From IMG/VR virus record IMGVR_UViG_3300045738_000612, positions 1-22,007 of that record: 22,007 nt of DNA; one strand, given 5' to 3'. Below are positions 1 through 9,537 of this stretch, in pieces. Below the pieces are notes generated by a model. That model was not told the DNA's origin. It did not search any database and saw nothing but the letters and a program-made list of their open reading frames with translations. Numbering within the stretch: position 1 is the stretch's first letter; the number at the start of each line of letters is the position of its first letter. The DNA is from a virus. A program made the translations under genes and the position numbers.

Positions 1-27
1 AAACGCCTGATAACCAACAACGGGTGA
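1..27 (+). CDS. possible 3' end of an upstream virion gene (partial)
   Basis: The first frame reads KRLITNNG and then TGA, seven bases before the next start codon. This spacing fits the close gene packing seen downstream. The other two frames also close within 41 bases, so the frame of the preceding gene cannot be settled from eight codons. No function can be given. Confidence 0.3.
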   Translation, partial: KRLITNNG

Positions 28-33
28 TAAAAT

Positions 34-693
34 ATGTGTGATCCTGTAACGCTTGTCGGTGCCTCTCCTATTATGGCTGGCTTTGTTCCCTCTGTGGGAA
101 CTATCGGACTTTTCGGTGCTGGCGGCTCATTTGGCCTGGGAGCCGGATCCCTGTTCGGGGCCGGGACATTCGGCGCGGGTATGGGTATTGGCGCGGCTGC
201 GCCAAGCAGTTTTGGCCTTGGCTCTCTTTTCCAGTTGGGGTCGTTTTTTGTACAGGGTTTCGGCGCTATCCGCCAAGGCCAGTTTTATGAAGGCCAAGCC
301 GAGCAGTCAGCCCGGATTGCGGAGTTCAACGCCAGGGTTGCTGAGAATGACGCCATCATGGCGCGCCAAGCGGAGCAACTGGACAACGACAGGACTGATG
401 ATCTCAGGAAACGGATTGCGTCCGCCGCGCAAACCAGTTTTACCAAGTCGGGTGTTGTTATCAATATTGATACGCCCTTGGCTATCCAGGAGCGGATTGC
501 AACGGATGCTGCGGAAGATCAATTCAACCGCACCTTTGTTGCCGATCAGCAAGTTGCCGCTGCCAGAGTGCGCGCAGCCGGGGGCCGTGCGTCAGCCACC
601 AATTTCCGGATTACGGGCCAACAGGCGGTAACCTCATCCAGGCTGAAGGCTATAGGCGCGGCGTTCAAGGTTGGCGAGAGTTTGTTGGCGTAA
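34..693 (+). CDS. internal virion protein, T7 gp14-like position
   Basis: The protein has 219 residues. Residues 1-75 are rich in Gly, Ala, Phe and Leu and look membrane-active (GLFGAGG, GLGSLFQLG). Residues 80-135 form an Ala/Glu/Arg-rich helix with coiled-coil character, and the rest is mixed helix. A short hydrophobic N-terminus followed by a helical body is typical of small internal virion proteins of podophages, which form part of the ejection channel. It is the first of four overlapping genes that precede the tail fibre, the position of gene 14 in T7. The call rests on composition and gene order, not on a motif. The start is ATG with a weak GGGTGA ribosome site. A long ORF in another frame inside it (53-631) is a shadow. 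Confidence 0.6.
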   Translation: MCDPVTLVGASPIMAGFVPSVGTIGLFGAGGSFGLGAGSLFGAGTFGAGMGIGAAAPSSFGLGSLFQLGSFFVQGFGAIRQGQFYEGQAEQSARIAEFNARVAENDAIMARQAEQLDNDRTDDLRKRIASAAQTSFTKSGVVINIDTPLAIQERIATDAAEDQFNRTFVADQQVAAARVRAAGGRASATNFRITGQQAVTSSRLKAIGAAFKVGESLLA

Positions 694-2372
694 TGGCACA
701 GATCAAGACATACCAGCAGAGGCAAGGCCTCCCGACTGAGACGGGCGTCCAACTTCAAGTCACTCCGGCCCAGAGCAATGTCGGGACTTCACTGTTTGAG
801 TTAGGCACCCAGTTCGGCCAGATCGGGGAGCGTCTGGACCTTGCCCAGGACAACCGGGACATCTCGACCTCGACGCTTAACGCGACGGTCAAATTGCAAG
901 ACCTGGAGACGGAACTGTCAACGGCGGATCCTCGGATTGCAAGGGGTTCCTACCAGGGCCGCGCCGATCAGATTTTCCAGGAGGCCTCTGGAGGGTTGAG
1001 CGGCAGGGCGCTGGACAAGTTCACTCAAAATTTCAATCAGTTGTCTATCAAATCACGGTTCTCCGTCAAATCAGCCAGCGTTACGCGCCACCGGCAGCAG
1101 TTGGAGGGAGGGCTGGAGACAACGCTTGCCGGGTTGGTTCGAGCAGCTGGCAACAGCCAAATGTTGCCGACGAGGAATGGGGTGCAGATCGCCAAGGGTG
1201 ACATCATCAAGACCGGCATGACCGACATCGACGCTATGGTGGATCAGGGCGTCATCAAGGCTGATTGGGCGGCTAGGAGAAAGTTGAAGTTTCTTAAAAA
1301 TGTCGCCGGGGCCGGGATCAGTTCCAAGCTCCGCAAGTCATCTCTGGAGGATCTCGGCACATTGATAACTGAGATGAGTACCGATAGTATTACAGATGCG
1401 GAGGTTGCGGACTACTGGAAACAGTTGAATGAAAAGGAGAAGCTGGATTTTCAAAAGAAAGTTATGTCAACCCATGAGATCCAGTTGAATATTATAGAGA
1501 AGCAACAGACCAGGAACGTGGCGGGGCTTCAGCGCAAGTATGACAGGAATTACGGCAAACATATGAACAAGATTCTTTTAGCCCATGAAGATCCCGATAA
1601 TAATGAAATGCCGACCAGCATTGAGATCACTAAAGCCCTGGCTGATGATGATATCGGTGCCACTGAATATAACAAACTGAAAGTGGCGCTGGTCAATAGT
1701 GATCCAGCTGGCAGCAGCCAGCCATATATTACCGGTATTATGAGACGGATCAGGATCGCCCCTAATGAGGCTGCGATCAAAACCATCATCGAGGAAATGG
1801 AGACTACTACTGGGCCTACAGGCAAGCTGCGGTTCGAGCATTTCAAAATTCTGGAACAGCGCGCCCAGGCACAGATCAACAAAACACCGTCAGCAAAACG
1901 CGCCAATATTTACAGCAAGGCTCTCGATAAAATTCTCGCCTCTACCGATTTTATGGACTCGGTCATTCCTGGGGTCAAAGAGCGCGGCGCGAGGGTCAGA
2001 ATTGATTTTGAGGGGCGGCTTGCTGATGGCGCGAATGATCCTAATTTTGATCCCGCCGAGGCGTTTACCGAGGCCCTGGAGGCGTTCCGGACCAGAGGCA
2101 CCATTAACATCAATGCGATCCCCCGGCCTCAGTTCGGCCCTGCTAAGAAACTCAATGATTGGACCCTCAAAGAGGTTAATGATGCGATAGCGGAAACTAA
2201 AATCAAATTCAAAGGCAAGACCAATACTCTCACCTCTCAACTGGATATTCTTATTTCCCTCTCTGCTTATTTGGGGGCTAAGGGAAAAGCTATTGGTGAT
2301 GCTGAATCTCAGGATGAAAAAGCCGGGACTATCAAATCTCGTCTTAAAAAGGCCTATGAGGGAGAAGATTAA
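693..2372 (+). CDS. large helical internal virion / ejection protein, T7 gp15-like position
   Basis: The protein has 559 residues, is almost entirely polar and helical, and has no signal peptide and no clear membrane segment. The N-terminus (residues 1-60) is rich in Gln and Thr; the rest alternates charged helices. I recognise no catalytic motif. The start codon overlaps the previous stop as TAATG, so translation is probably coupled. It lies between a gp14-like protein and two larger proteins with Gly/Ala-rich membrane-like segments, just before the tail fibre, which is where podophages encode their ejected core proteins. The role in DNA ejection is inferred from order and architecture only. 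Confidence 0.55.
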   Translation: MAQIKTYQQRQGLPTETGVQLQVTPAQSNVGTSLFELGTQFGQIGERLDLAQDNRDISTSTLNATVKLQDLETELSTADPRIARGSYQGRADQIFQEASGGLSGRALDKFTQNFNQLSIKSRFSVKSASVTRHRQQLEGGLETTLAGLVRAAGNSQMLPTRNGVQIAKGDIIKTGMTDIDAMVDQGVIKADWAARRKLKFLKNVAGAGISSKLRKSSLEDLGTLITEMSTDSITDAEVADYWKQLNEKEKLDFQKKVMSTHEIQLNIIEKQQTRNVAGLQRKYDRNYGKHMNKILLAHEDPDNNEMPTSIEITKALADDDIGATEYNKLKVALVNSDPAGSSQPYITGIMRRIRIAPNEAAIKTIIEEMETTTGPTGKLRFEHFKILEQRAQAQINKTPSAKRANIYSKALDKILASTDFMDSVIPGVKERGARVRIDFEGRLADGANDPNFDPAEAFTEALEAFRTRGTININAIPRPQFGPAKKLNDWTLKEVNDAIAETKIKFKGKTNTLTSQLDILISLSAYLGAKGKAIGDAESQDEKAGTIKSRLKKAYEGED

Positions 2373-4222
2373 TGGCTGAACCCGCCAGAATACCCATCCC
2401 AGGCCCAGAGGCTCCCCTCACCGGGGAACTCCTCACCGGGGAACTCCTCACCGGGGAACCCGTCAGCCGTGATCCCTTGACCATCCGCATCGCTCCAGAG
2501 ACAACTGATCCAGAGACACTGCCGGTTCCGGGACAACTGCAAAGTGATCCTGTCAATATGTCACCGGATTTTGATGCCGAGGCGGCTGATGTCCCGACGG
2601 GCAATGATATGATTGTTGATTTTGGCGCGTCGCGCCCTCCTGAGGGATCTTCACCGGAGACTTTCAGCCTGATCGAGAGCATGGGATATGACGCCGATTA
2701 TGTTATCAGCAAGAACATAGAGATTGACGCGACGGCCAAGGATAAGCCGCCGCCGATAACGGAAACCACCCTGGCTGATCCCAATGATAAGGCGGGGTCC
2801 TTGTTCATCGAGTCAGCGAAAATTCTAATGCCCCTGTTCCCGGATCGTTTTCCGGGTGATGATAAGGATCCGGCTCAGTGGGGCCTGGAGTTCATGGGCT
2901 GGTTCAACTTTAATTTGCCATCAATGGGAATGTCACTTCACAAGATCCAGAGTGCGCCTGATAATCAGAAGCTGGCCCTTCTCTACATGATGGAACTTTA
3001 CATCGAAAAAGACATCACCTGGGACGGGACCAAGCGCGCCCTTACTGCAATTGTCCAAGATCCCACCACCTATGTAGGCCTTGGAACCTTTGGGTTCGGG
3101 GCGTTCCTTGGAGCCTCGGCCAAGCAAGCCACGAAGGCGGGAGTGATGTCGGCGCTCAGAGCGTCCCTGCCAGCGACAAAACTCGGCGCGTTGGAGGGCG
3201 CGCTGTATGGCGGCGTCCAGAACATCATGGAGCAAAAGGTCAAGATCGAGGGGGGCAGACAAGAGGAATTGGATCTTCGTGAGGCGGCGCTTGTCTCAGG
3301 AGTCGGTGCCTTTGCAGCTGGCGGCTTTACCGCTGGCCTTGGCGTTACAGGCAAACTCGCCAAGGATGCAGTTATCGGTGCAATCGGGAGGATACGCTCA
3401 CGTCAAGCATCCGGCGGGACGCCGTTGCGAGCTAAAAACGCATCCGAGGCTGGCCTAGCGCCCATAATCTCGCCAAAAGAGACGGCCCCTTCCGGGGGAG
3501 GTTCCCAATTATTGCCAACCCAGACCTCAATTATGGCACCACCGTCTGGTGTCTCAGAGATCTTGGCAAGCACCCCGCCTAAGTTGCGCGGCGCGTATAA
3601 ACCTTCATTTGATGACATTGATATAATCCTATCCAACAAGATTTATCATTTTAATAATGATCTTACAACCCTACTTGAATTGGCGAATGCTCATAAGGCG
3701 CTTCTGAAGGGGGATCTTGATGATATTGCCACCGAAATCCCAGGAATTGTGGCTTTCAAACTAGGGCCTAGAATCAAGAAAAAGCAATCCCTTCTGAAGA
3801 AAATGAAAATCAAGGAAATAGAGCCAAATCAACTATCTGATCTTCTCGGAGGCCGGTTGGTTGCTGATAATCTGGACGCCATAGAGTTGGTGAAAGCAAG
3901 GTTGAATGATGGTTTCAGTATTATTGAGATTGATGATTTTCATCTAAGGCCGAAAGGGGGATATCGGGCAACCCATATCCAGATCATGTCAGACAGTGGG
4001 CTTTCGATAGAAATCCAGGCACAAGTCAAGGAAATACGCGCCGTCCAAGATGGAGTACACAAGAAATATTATGAACCCTGGAAAGGCAAACGTATCAAAA
4101 TTGATTCCCCGGAACATAAGCGCATGAAAATCGACCATGCAAAGGGAGAGGTCATTTTTAATGCCGCCTGGAATAGGTATCTAAAGAGAACGGGGGGTGA
4201 AACATTAAACAATGGCGGTTGA
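2372..4222 (+). CDS. virion-associated protein with C-terminal RelA/SpoT-like domain
   Basis: The protein has 616 residues in three parts. Residues 1-130 are Pro/Glu/Thr-rich and disordered, with an LTGEL repeat. Residues 130-350 are helical with Gly/Ala-rich membrane-like stretches near 235-265 and 305-330, as in podophage ejection proteins. After a low-complexity linker, residues about 413-580 match the RelA/SpoT nucleotidyltransferase fold: R467/K469 and S473 with K476 (like R-x-K...S...K of RelA), D490 and R495 in DLLGGR, G530-Y531 with H535 in GYRATH, E547-I-Q549 (the catalytic Glu motif) and H563 before KYYEPW. The Asn usual before Gly-Tyr is Gly529. Family members make or break (p)ppGpp, and toxSAS members can make ppApp or pyrophosphorylate tRNA; which applies here is unknown. 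TAATG overlap upstream, 11-base overlap downstream. Delivery into the host with the virion is inferred. Confidence 0.75.
   Translation: MAEPARIPIPGPEAPLTGELLTGELLTGEPVSRDPLTIRIAPETTDPETLPVPGQLQSDPVNMSPDFDAEAADVPTGNDMIVDFGASRPPEGSSPETFSLIESMGYDADYVISKNIEIDATAKDKPPPITETTLADPNDKAGSLFIESAKILMPLFPDRFPGDDKDPAQWGLEFMGWFNFNLPSMGMSLHKIQSAPDNQKLALLYMMELYIEKDITWDGTKRALTAIVQDPTTYVGLGTFGFGAFLGASAKQATKAGVMSALRASLPATKLGALEGALYGGVQNIMEQKVKIEGGRQEELDLREAALVSGVGAFAAGGFTAGLGVTGKLAKDAVIGAIGRIRSRQASGGTPLRAKNASEAGLAPIISPKETAPSGGGSQLLPTQTSIMAPPSGVSEILASTPPKLRGAYKPSFDDIDIILSNKIYHFNNDLTTLLELANAHKALLKGDLDDIATEIPGIVAFKLGPRIKKKQSLLKKMKIKEIEPNQLSDLLGGRLVADNLDAIELVKARLNDGFSIIEIDDFHLRPKGGYRATHIQIMSDSGLSIEIQAQVKEIRAVQDGVHKKYYEPWKGKRIKIDSPEHKRMKIDHAKGEVIFNAAWNRYLKRTGGETLNNGG
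2417..2460 (+). repeat. 15-bp tandem repeat, three copies, inside a gene
   Basis: The unit CTCACCGGGGAACTC occurs three times head to tail, the last copy lacking its final base. It encodes LTGEL-LTGEL-LTGEP in the disordered N-terminus of the RelA/SpoT-domain protein. The exact identity between copies suggests recent slippage. Copy number changes would keep the reading frame. Confidence 0.9.
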
Positions 4223-7199
4223 TCCTTCTGGCGCTCTGATCCCCGATGCCGATGCGGCTCCCGATCCTGGGATGTTCGACGGCCTGATCAACGTCCCCAT
4301 CGTTGACAGTGATGCTATGGGTGTTGATGAACAGCCGATGGTGTCGGAGGAGGGCATCCAGGTTGCCGGTCCTATGGGCAAGCTGGGGGCCGACATAGGC
4401 TCCGGCGTTGCGCGTGTTTTCGGGAAAACGCTGGCCGAGGCCAGGAAAAAATCACTCGATCCGGAGTTCAAGGCCAAGAAAGCAGAACGGGAACCGAGCA
4501 TGTTCGATATGCCCGGAGAGCCGGAGGCCCCCCCAGCAAAGCCAGAGGCTCCGGATCCGGAGACTACGGGGCCGGTGATCAAGGAACTTAGTGAGGACGC
4601 CGGGTTGCCTCCGGCAGCGCCTGGAACGCCGGATCGGTTCAAGACGGCTGATCCTTATGAGAATTATATCCGAATAGGTGAGGAGGACGTTGCCGCTGCT
4701 TTGGAGCCGCCCCCCTTCAAGAAGGGCCAGGGGCTGTCCGACTTCAATGCCAAGAACCTCCCTGATGAGGCCAGCATCCAGGCGCGGATCGAACTGAACA
4801 GCCAACGGTTCGCCGGTAAGATTGACGAAGCGAAACGTGAGAAAATTACGTTTGAGGCCACTCAGCAACTGAGTAACCTGATTGGCATGTCGCCCAAGAA
4901 GTTGGCAGCGGCGATCCTCAAGCGACAGACAGGCCAGGGGATCCATGTCGAGGGCAAGGGCATGGCTGAAACCATGCTTGCCGCCAGGGATCTCCTGGTG
5001 TTGGAGATGCGGAAGCTGGACGGGCTGGCCGAGATTGCAAAGACCGGCAGCGATGAGCAAGCTATGGCGTTCCGATATCAGTTGGAACTTGTTGCCAATC
5101 TGCAAAAAAACATCAAAGGCGCGCAAACCGAGATAGCCAGATCCCTCGGGGCCATGCGGATTCCGGCGACGGGCGCGCCCAGAGATCCCGCCCTGGCAGC
5201 CGAGTTCGCAGCCAGGAGCAAGCGGGACCTAACGATGATGCTGGGCGATTACGGCGGTGCCGACAACGTCAGGACGATGGCTGATCTTTATAGCCGCACC
5301 GGAGCGCCGCATAAGAAAAGTGCCTTTATCAAAGGCATGGGCAAAGCGCGCCTTGTGGGAGATGCGATCTATGAGGTCTGGCAGCATGCCCTGTTGACCA
5401 ATATTGTTTCGCAGACAAAAAACATTCTCGGCAACATTCTAACTATGTTCATCTCCGACGTCGAGACGGCTGGCGCGGCTGCTATTGGAACTGCGCGCCG
5501 CGCAATGGGTGGTGAGGGCGGCACTACGTTTGGTGATCTCAACGCCAAGATTTTCGGGCAGACCATGTCATTCATGTCAGCCCTCAAATACGCCGGTCAG
5601 TCATTTGCCACGGGCAAGAGCATCATTCCCGGCACCAAGATCGACAGCGCCCAGGGGGCTGGCCGGAAGCATATGAATGCAGCCAGTGGTGAGGCATTTG
5701 GCGCAACCGGCGCACTGGCAACGGGGATTGATGTTATCGGTACTATCGCCACCGGAGGGCGGGTGGCCTTCCGCGCCCTAGAATTTGGCGATACTTTTTT
5801 CAAAGTGCTGGCGGCTCAAGGCAAGACCTGGGAGGAGGCAATGTCTGCCGGTCAGGCCAGGGGCCTCAAGGGAGAGGCGCTGTCGGATTTCATTGCCGAC
5901 TTTGTCAACGACCCTCCAGTGTATGTTATGGAGCGGTCAGCTGCCGAGGCAAGATATGTAACCTTGCAGACGGAACTTGACGCTGTTGGCAAGGGGTTCA
6001 AGGTACTCCAGAACATCCCCGGTATGCGCTGGCTGGTGCCGTTTCTAAAAACGCCTTACAACAGTTTCAAGTGGTCATTTATCGACAGGACGCCCCTCGG
6101 CCTGTTCTGGGGGGATACGGCCAGAAAGATCCGCGCCGGGGGCCGGGAAGCTGAAGAGGCAATAGCCAGGGTTTCCGTTGGAACCAGTATGGCGACAGTT
6201 GCAACAATGCTGACCTACAGCGGCGTGATCACCGGAGGCGGTCCCGTCAGCAGGGGAGAGCGCGCTACGGATCGACGCTTGGGGATCCAGAATTACAGCT
6301 GGAGAATTGGCGATCAATATTATAGCTATGCGGGAACGGAGCCTTTCGCCTCAGTAATCGGCATTTGGGCCGATGTAGGGCAAATCATGGCGTCAGGCCA
6401 TTTAAAGACGGAGGAGGAGCGCGGTGAGTTGTTTGCCGCCGCCCTGGCCGGGACCGCTCACAACATGACCAACAAGTCATTCATGCAGGGGTTTGCGACA
6501 TTCATCGAGGCTACCAGTGATCCGAATCGCTATTCAAAGAGCATGATGAAAAACCTGATCCGTTCCGTTGTGCCGAGGCTGGCCTCTCAGATTGAGCGGA
6601 TCAATGATCCAACGATCCGGGAAGCGCGGTCATATGTTGATGAAATCATAGCCCAGATCCCTGGGCTGTCATCTATTCTAAAGCCTCGCGTTGACCTGTG
6701 GGGCCGGGACGCCAAGATAGGCATCCCGACGCCGGGAGGGGGAACCAATCTCGCTTTTGGACCTGACATCGTCTCCCCGATTTTTGTGTCCCGGTATAAG
6801 CCCAATCCTGTTGACCTGGAACTCAAAAGGATGAAGGTCAAGCTATCTCCCCCGACAGACGCCCTGTTATATCCGGGGATGGAGGAGCCAATGAGATTGA
6901 CGGATGATCAGCGTTATTGGTATCAACAGACAGCTGGCAAGTTGTCATTTAAAAGGCTCTCCGCTTTCGTCGGAAGTGATGATTACAAGCAACTGAAAAA
7001 GCAATCAGAAAAGGGAAATATTTTTGTCACCGAATTGCTAACCAACAAAATCAGGGGCATCCACACCCTTACAAAGAAAGAGGCGGAAGGGCTGCTTATT
7101 AATGATAGTGAGTTTTCTGAAAGCTTAATGGAACGGATAACATCAATTCTTGAACTTGAAGCGGAAGTGAAAGCGCAACAGACGGGACAAATCCAATGA
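4212..7199 (+). CDS. large internal virion / ejection protein, T7 gp16-like position
   Basis: The protein has 995 residues. Residues 1-150 are acidic and Pro-rich (probably disordered). Residues 150-340 are charged helices. From about 370 to 520 there are Gly/Ala-rich, weakly hydrophobic segments. Residues about 600-630 carry IPGMRWLVPF, LKTPYN and DRTPLGLF, which resemble the aromatic, proline-containing core of the large polyvalent (LPD38-like) domains of phage ejection proteins. A hydrophobic segment follows at about 655-677. No lysozyme or lytic transglycosylase motif was found. The gene is the last of the ejection set, and its stop overlaps the fibre start as ATGA. In T7 the corresponding gp16 spans the cell envelope during ejection; the same role here is inferred. 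Confidence 0.65.
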   Translation: MAVDPSGALIPDADAAPDPGMFDGLINVPIVDSDAMGVDEQPMVSEEGIQVAGPMGKLGADIGSGVARVFGKTLAEARKKSLDPEFKAKKAEREPSMFDMPGEPEAPPAKPEAPDPETTGPVIKELSEDAGLPPAAPGTPDRFKTADPYENYIRIGEEDVAAALEPPPFKKGQGLSDFNAKNLPDEASIQARIELNSQRFAGKIDEAKREKITFEATQQLSNLIGMSPKKLAAAILKRQTGQGIHVEGKGMAETMLAARDLLVLEMRKLDGLAEIAKTGSDEQAMAFRYQLELVANLQKNIKGAQTEIARSLGAMRIPATGAPRDPALAAEFAARSKRDLTMMLGDYGGADNVRTMADLYSRTGAPHKKSAFIKGMGKARLVGDAIYEVWQHALLTNIVSQTKNILGNILTMFISDVETAGAAAIGTARRAMGGEGGTTFGDLNAKIFGQTMSFMSALKYAGQSFATGKSIIPGTKIDSAQGAGRKHMNAASGEAFGATGALATGIDVIGTIATGGRVAFRALEFGDTFFKVLAAQGKTWEEAMSAGQARGLKGEALSDFIADFVNDPPVYVMERSAAEARYVTLQTELDAVGKGFKVLQNIPGMRWLVPFLKTPYNSFKWSFIDRTPLGLFWGDTARKIRAGGREAEEAIARVSVGTSMATVATMLTYSGVITGGGPVSRGERATDRRLGIQNYSWRIGDQYYSYAGTEPFASVIGIWADVGQIMASGHLKTEEERGELFAAALAGTAHNMTNKSFMQGFATFIEATSDPNRYSKSMMKNLIRSVVPRLASQIERINDPTIREARSYVDEIIAQIPGLSSILKPRVDLWGRDAKIGIPTPGGGTNLAFGPDIVSPIFVSRYKPNPVDLELKRMKVKLSPPTDALLYPGMEEPMRLTDDQRYWYQQTAGKLSFKRLSAFVGSDDYKQLKKQSEKGNIFVTELLTNKIRGIHTLTKKEAEGLLINDSEFSESLMERITSILELEAEVKAQQTGQIQ

Positions 7200-9520
7200 C
7201 AGTATCCTCAACAACGACATCAGTTTCATATACGGGAGATGCCTCGACAACCGACTTTGCCGTGACCTTCCCGTTTTTGGGTACCGGCTCATCAAGTGAG
7301 TTGACCGTTGTTGAGCGCGTCATTGCAACCGGAGCCGAAACCACGAAATCCTACACCTCACACTTCACGGTAACAGGTGGAGATGGTGAAACCGGCACCG
7401 TGATTGCCGCATCAGCCCCGGCATCCACCGTCCAATGGCATATTCGACGCAACACTACGGCCACACAGACGACGGATTATGTTACCAACGATCCATTCGC
7501 TGCTGATACATTTGAATTATCTCTTGACCGCCTAGCTATGTCAGGCCAGGAGCGTGACGGGGATATATCTCAGGCGTTCTCATTCCCCGACACCTACACC
7601 GGCGGCGCGTCCACCACATTTCCTGAGCCGGTAGCCAATGCATACCTACTTTATAATGCTGCCGCTGATGCGCTGACCACCTCAGATTCCAGTGCCGCTC
7701 AATACCTGGGCGGGAATGGCACGGTGTCTTTGCCGTTTTATTCTTACTCCTCCGATCCAAATTCTGGGGCCTACCGAATAGGCGCCGACAACATTGGCTG
7801 GGCCGTCAACGGCGTAAAGGGTCTTGATCTATCCACCTCAGGTCTGGCCGTCACCGGGACACTGGCGGCAACTGCAATTACCGGCTCCGGCATCCTCTCA
7901 ATCGATGACACTACTGAAAGCAGCAGTACCACCACAGGCTCCGTTCACGCCGACGGCGGCCTTGGGGTCGCCAAAAAACTATACGTTGGGGGCATAACCA
8001 CTCACGGCGCTGATGTCCTATCTGATACCGACAGCACGGACAGTCTGGGATCGACAGGGGTCCGGTGGCTCAAGCTGTGGGTTGATAGCATACAGACAAC
8101 GGCTAACCTGGATGTTGCGGGATCGGTAGTTATCACCGGATCCCTTACCGTTAACGGGACGACGATCACGAACGATGCTACTAACACCACTATTAAAGAC
8201 CCACTCATCGAATTAAATTCTGGTGCTGGTTCAAATGCCAACGATCTCGGGTTCATTTTCGAGCGGGGTTCAACAGGGAATAATGCGTTCCTGGGTTGGG
8301 ACGAATCGGGCGATTTCTTTGCCGCTGGTACAACCACCGCCACTGGCGCTTCAACTGGAAACATAACGTATTCCTTCGCACCGTTTAAATGCAGTGCGAT
8401 TACGGCAACATCAGGCACGTTGGCGGGTTTAACCTCAATCGCTATGGCGGCTGGCGCGACCCTAACCGCCGGGTTCCTCGATGAAGATGATATGAGTAGT
8501 AATTCAGCCGTTGCTGGAGTCACCCAACAATCAATCAAGGCATACGTCGATAATAATGCTCCTGAGAATGGCGTTAAGTTCGCATTTGAAAGTACTACTA
8601 CGGACACGGATCAGGGCGTTGGGAAGGTCTGGTTGAACAACGGCACTCCCTCAAGCGCAACAGTTCTCTATGTCGATGACGTTGAGGCCGGTAGTGTTAG
8701 CGTCAACGCATGGGTTGACACCTGGGATGATGTCAGTAATGCCGTCGCAAGAGGGTATGTTTATATTGCCAGCTATGGCACGACCAATGCCATCCTTGTT
8801 TTTAAAGTTACCGGTGCAGTCACATCCGCCAGCACCTATTCTAAGGTTGCCGTCACTCATGTTCTAACTGTTGGCACTATTAGCGACGGTGACAACATTG
8901 GCCTGACGTTTGTGCCATCAGGTGTAGACGGCTCTGGCGACATGAGCGATTTGGTGGACGACACAACTCCGCAACTCGGCGGCTTCCTCGACACGAACTC
9001 CAAATTTATCAGCCATGCCCAGGGCGCTGCCATCGCCTCTGTTGCTGGTGACACAAACATATGGACAAACTTCGACGGCAACACAGTCCACATCACTGGA
9101 ACTAATGCCATCACTGATTTTGGAACCCCAAAGAGTGCTGGCGATTCCATGTGGGTAATCTTCGATGCCGCCGCATCTGTCGTCGATAGTGCCACGATTA
9201 CCGTAGCAGGAAACACCAACTATCAGGCGGCAGCAAATGACCTTGCCCTTGTCTACGCCTTAACAACAAGCACCTTCCTGTTTATGCCCTTTCCTAATAG
9301 TGGGGCATCTCCCGTAGCTGCTGCTGGTGGTGGTGGTTGGTTAGGTGAAAGTGGCAGTCCACTAGGTACTAGTGCCGATATCGTTCGCGTGAATGAACAG
9401 ACATTGAACAACAGTATCTCTATAGTCGGCACGGATAATGCCAGTGCCACTGGTCCCCTGGCGATTGCTTCTGGAATAACGGTGACGGTTTCCAGTGGCG
9501 CGACTTTTGCAGTTATCTAA
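7196..9520 (+). CDS. tail fibre protein
   Basis: The protein has 774 residues, very rich in Ser, Thr, Gly, Ala and Asp and poor in Cys and Lys, which is typical of trimeric beta-structured fibres. Residues 1-130 form the attachment-type N-terminal domain seen in podophage fibres: it begins with YTGDASTTDFAVTFPF, then strands around WHIRRNT and the NDPFAADTFE segment. Repeated beta units follow (SGLAVTGTL, SVVITGSLTVNGTTI). The shaft is interrupted by a more globular region near 455-600, and a Gly-rich AAAGGGGW stretch near residue 705 leads to the C-terminal tip. The start overlaps the previous stop by four bases. It follows the ejection genes as gene 17 does in T7. Its receptor cannot be predicted. 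Confidence 0.8.
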   Translation: MTVSSTTTSVSYTGDASTTDFAVTFPFLGTGSSSELTVVERVIATGAETTKSYTSHFTVTGGDGETGTVIAASAPASTVQWHIRRNTTATQTTDYVTNDPFAADTFELSLDRLAMSGQERDGDISQAFSFPDTYTGGASTTFPEPVANAYLLYNAAADALTTSDSSAAQYLGGNGTVSLPFYSYSSDPNSGAYRIGADNIGWAVNGVKGLDLSTSGLAVTGTLAATAITGSGILSIDDTTESSSTTTGSVHADGGLGVAKKLYVGGITTHGADVLSDTDSTDSLGSTGVRWLKLWVDSIQTTANLDVAGSVVITGSLTVNGTTITNDATNTTIKDPLIELNSGAGSNANDLGFIFERGSTGNNAFLGWDESGDFFAAGTTTATGASTGNITYSFAPFKCSAITATSGTLAGLTSIAMAAGATLTAGFLDEDDMSSNSAVAGVTQQSIKAYVDNNAPENGVKFAFESTTTDTDQGVGKVWLNNGTPSSATVLYVDDVEAGSVSVNAWVDTWDDVSNAVARGYVYIASYGTTNAILVFKVTGAVTSASTYSKVAVTHVLTVGTISDGDNIGLTFVPSGVDGSGDMSDLVDDTTPQLGGFLDTNSKFISHAQGAAIASVAGDTNIWTNFDGNTVHITGTNAITDFGTPKSAGDSMWVIFDAAASVVDSATITVAGNTNYQAAANDLALVYALTTSTFLFMPFPNSGASPVAAAGGGGWLGESGSPLGTSADIVRVNEQTLNNSISIVGTDNASATGPLAIASGITVTVSSGATFAVI

Positions 9521-9537
9521 CTTGAAGGAGAAAATTT

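Noticed and set aside
2417-2460. Short repeats as a CRISPR-like array or origin iterons.
   Set aside because: The three 15-base units are directly adjacent without spacers and encode a simple in-frame pentapeptide repeat.
8002-8607. 201-codon ORF on the minus strand inside the tail fibre gene.
   Set aside because: It is a shadow of the Ser/Thr-rich fibre coding sequence, with no ribosome site and no recognisable protein features.
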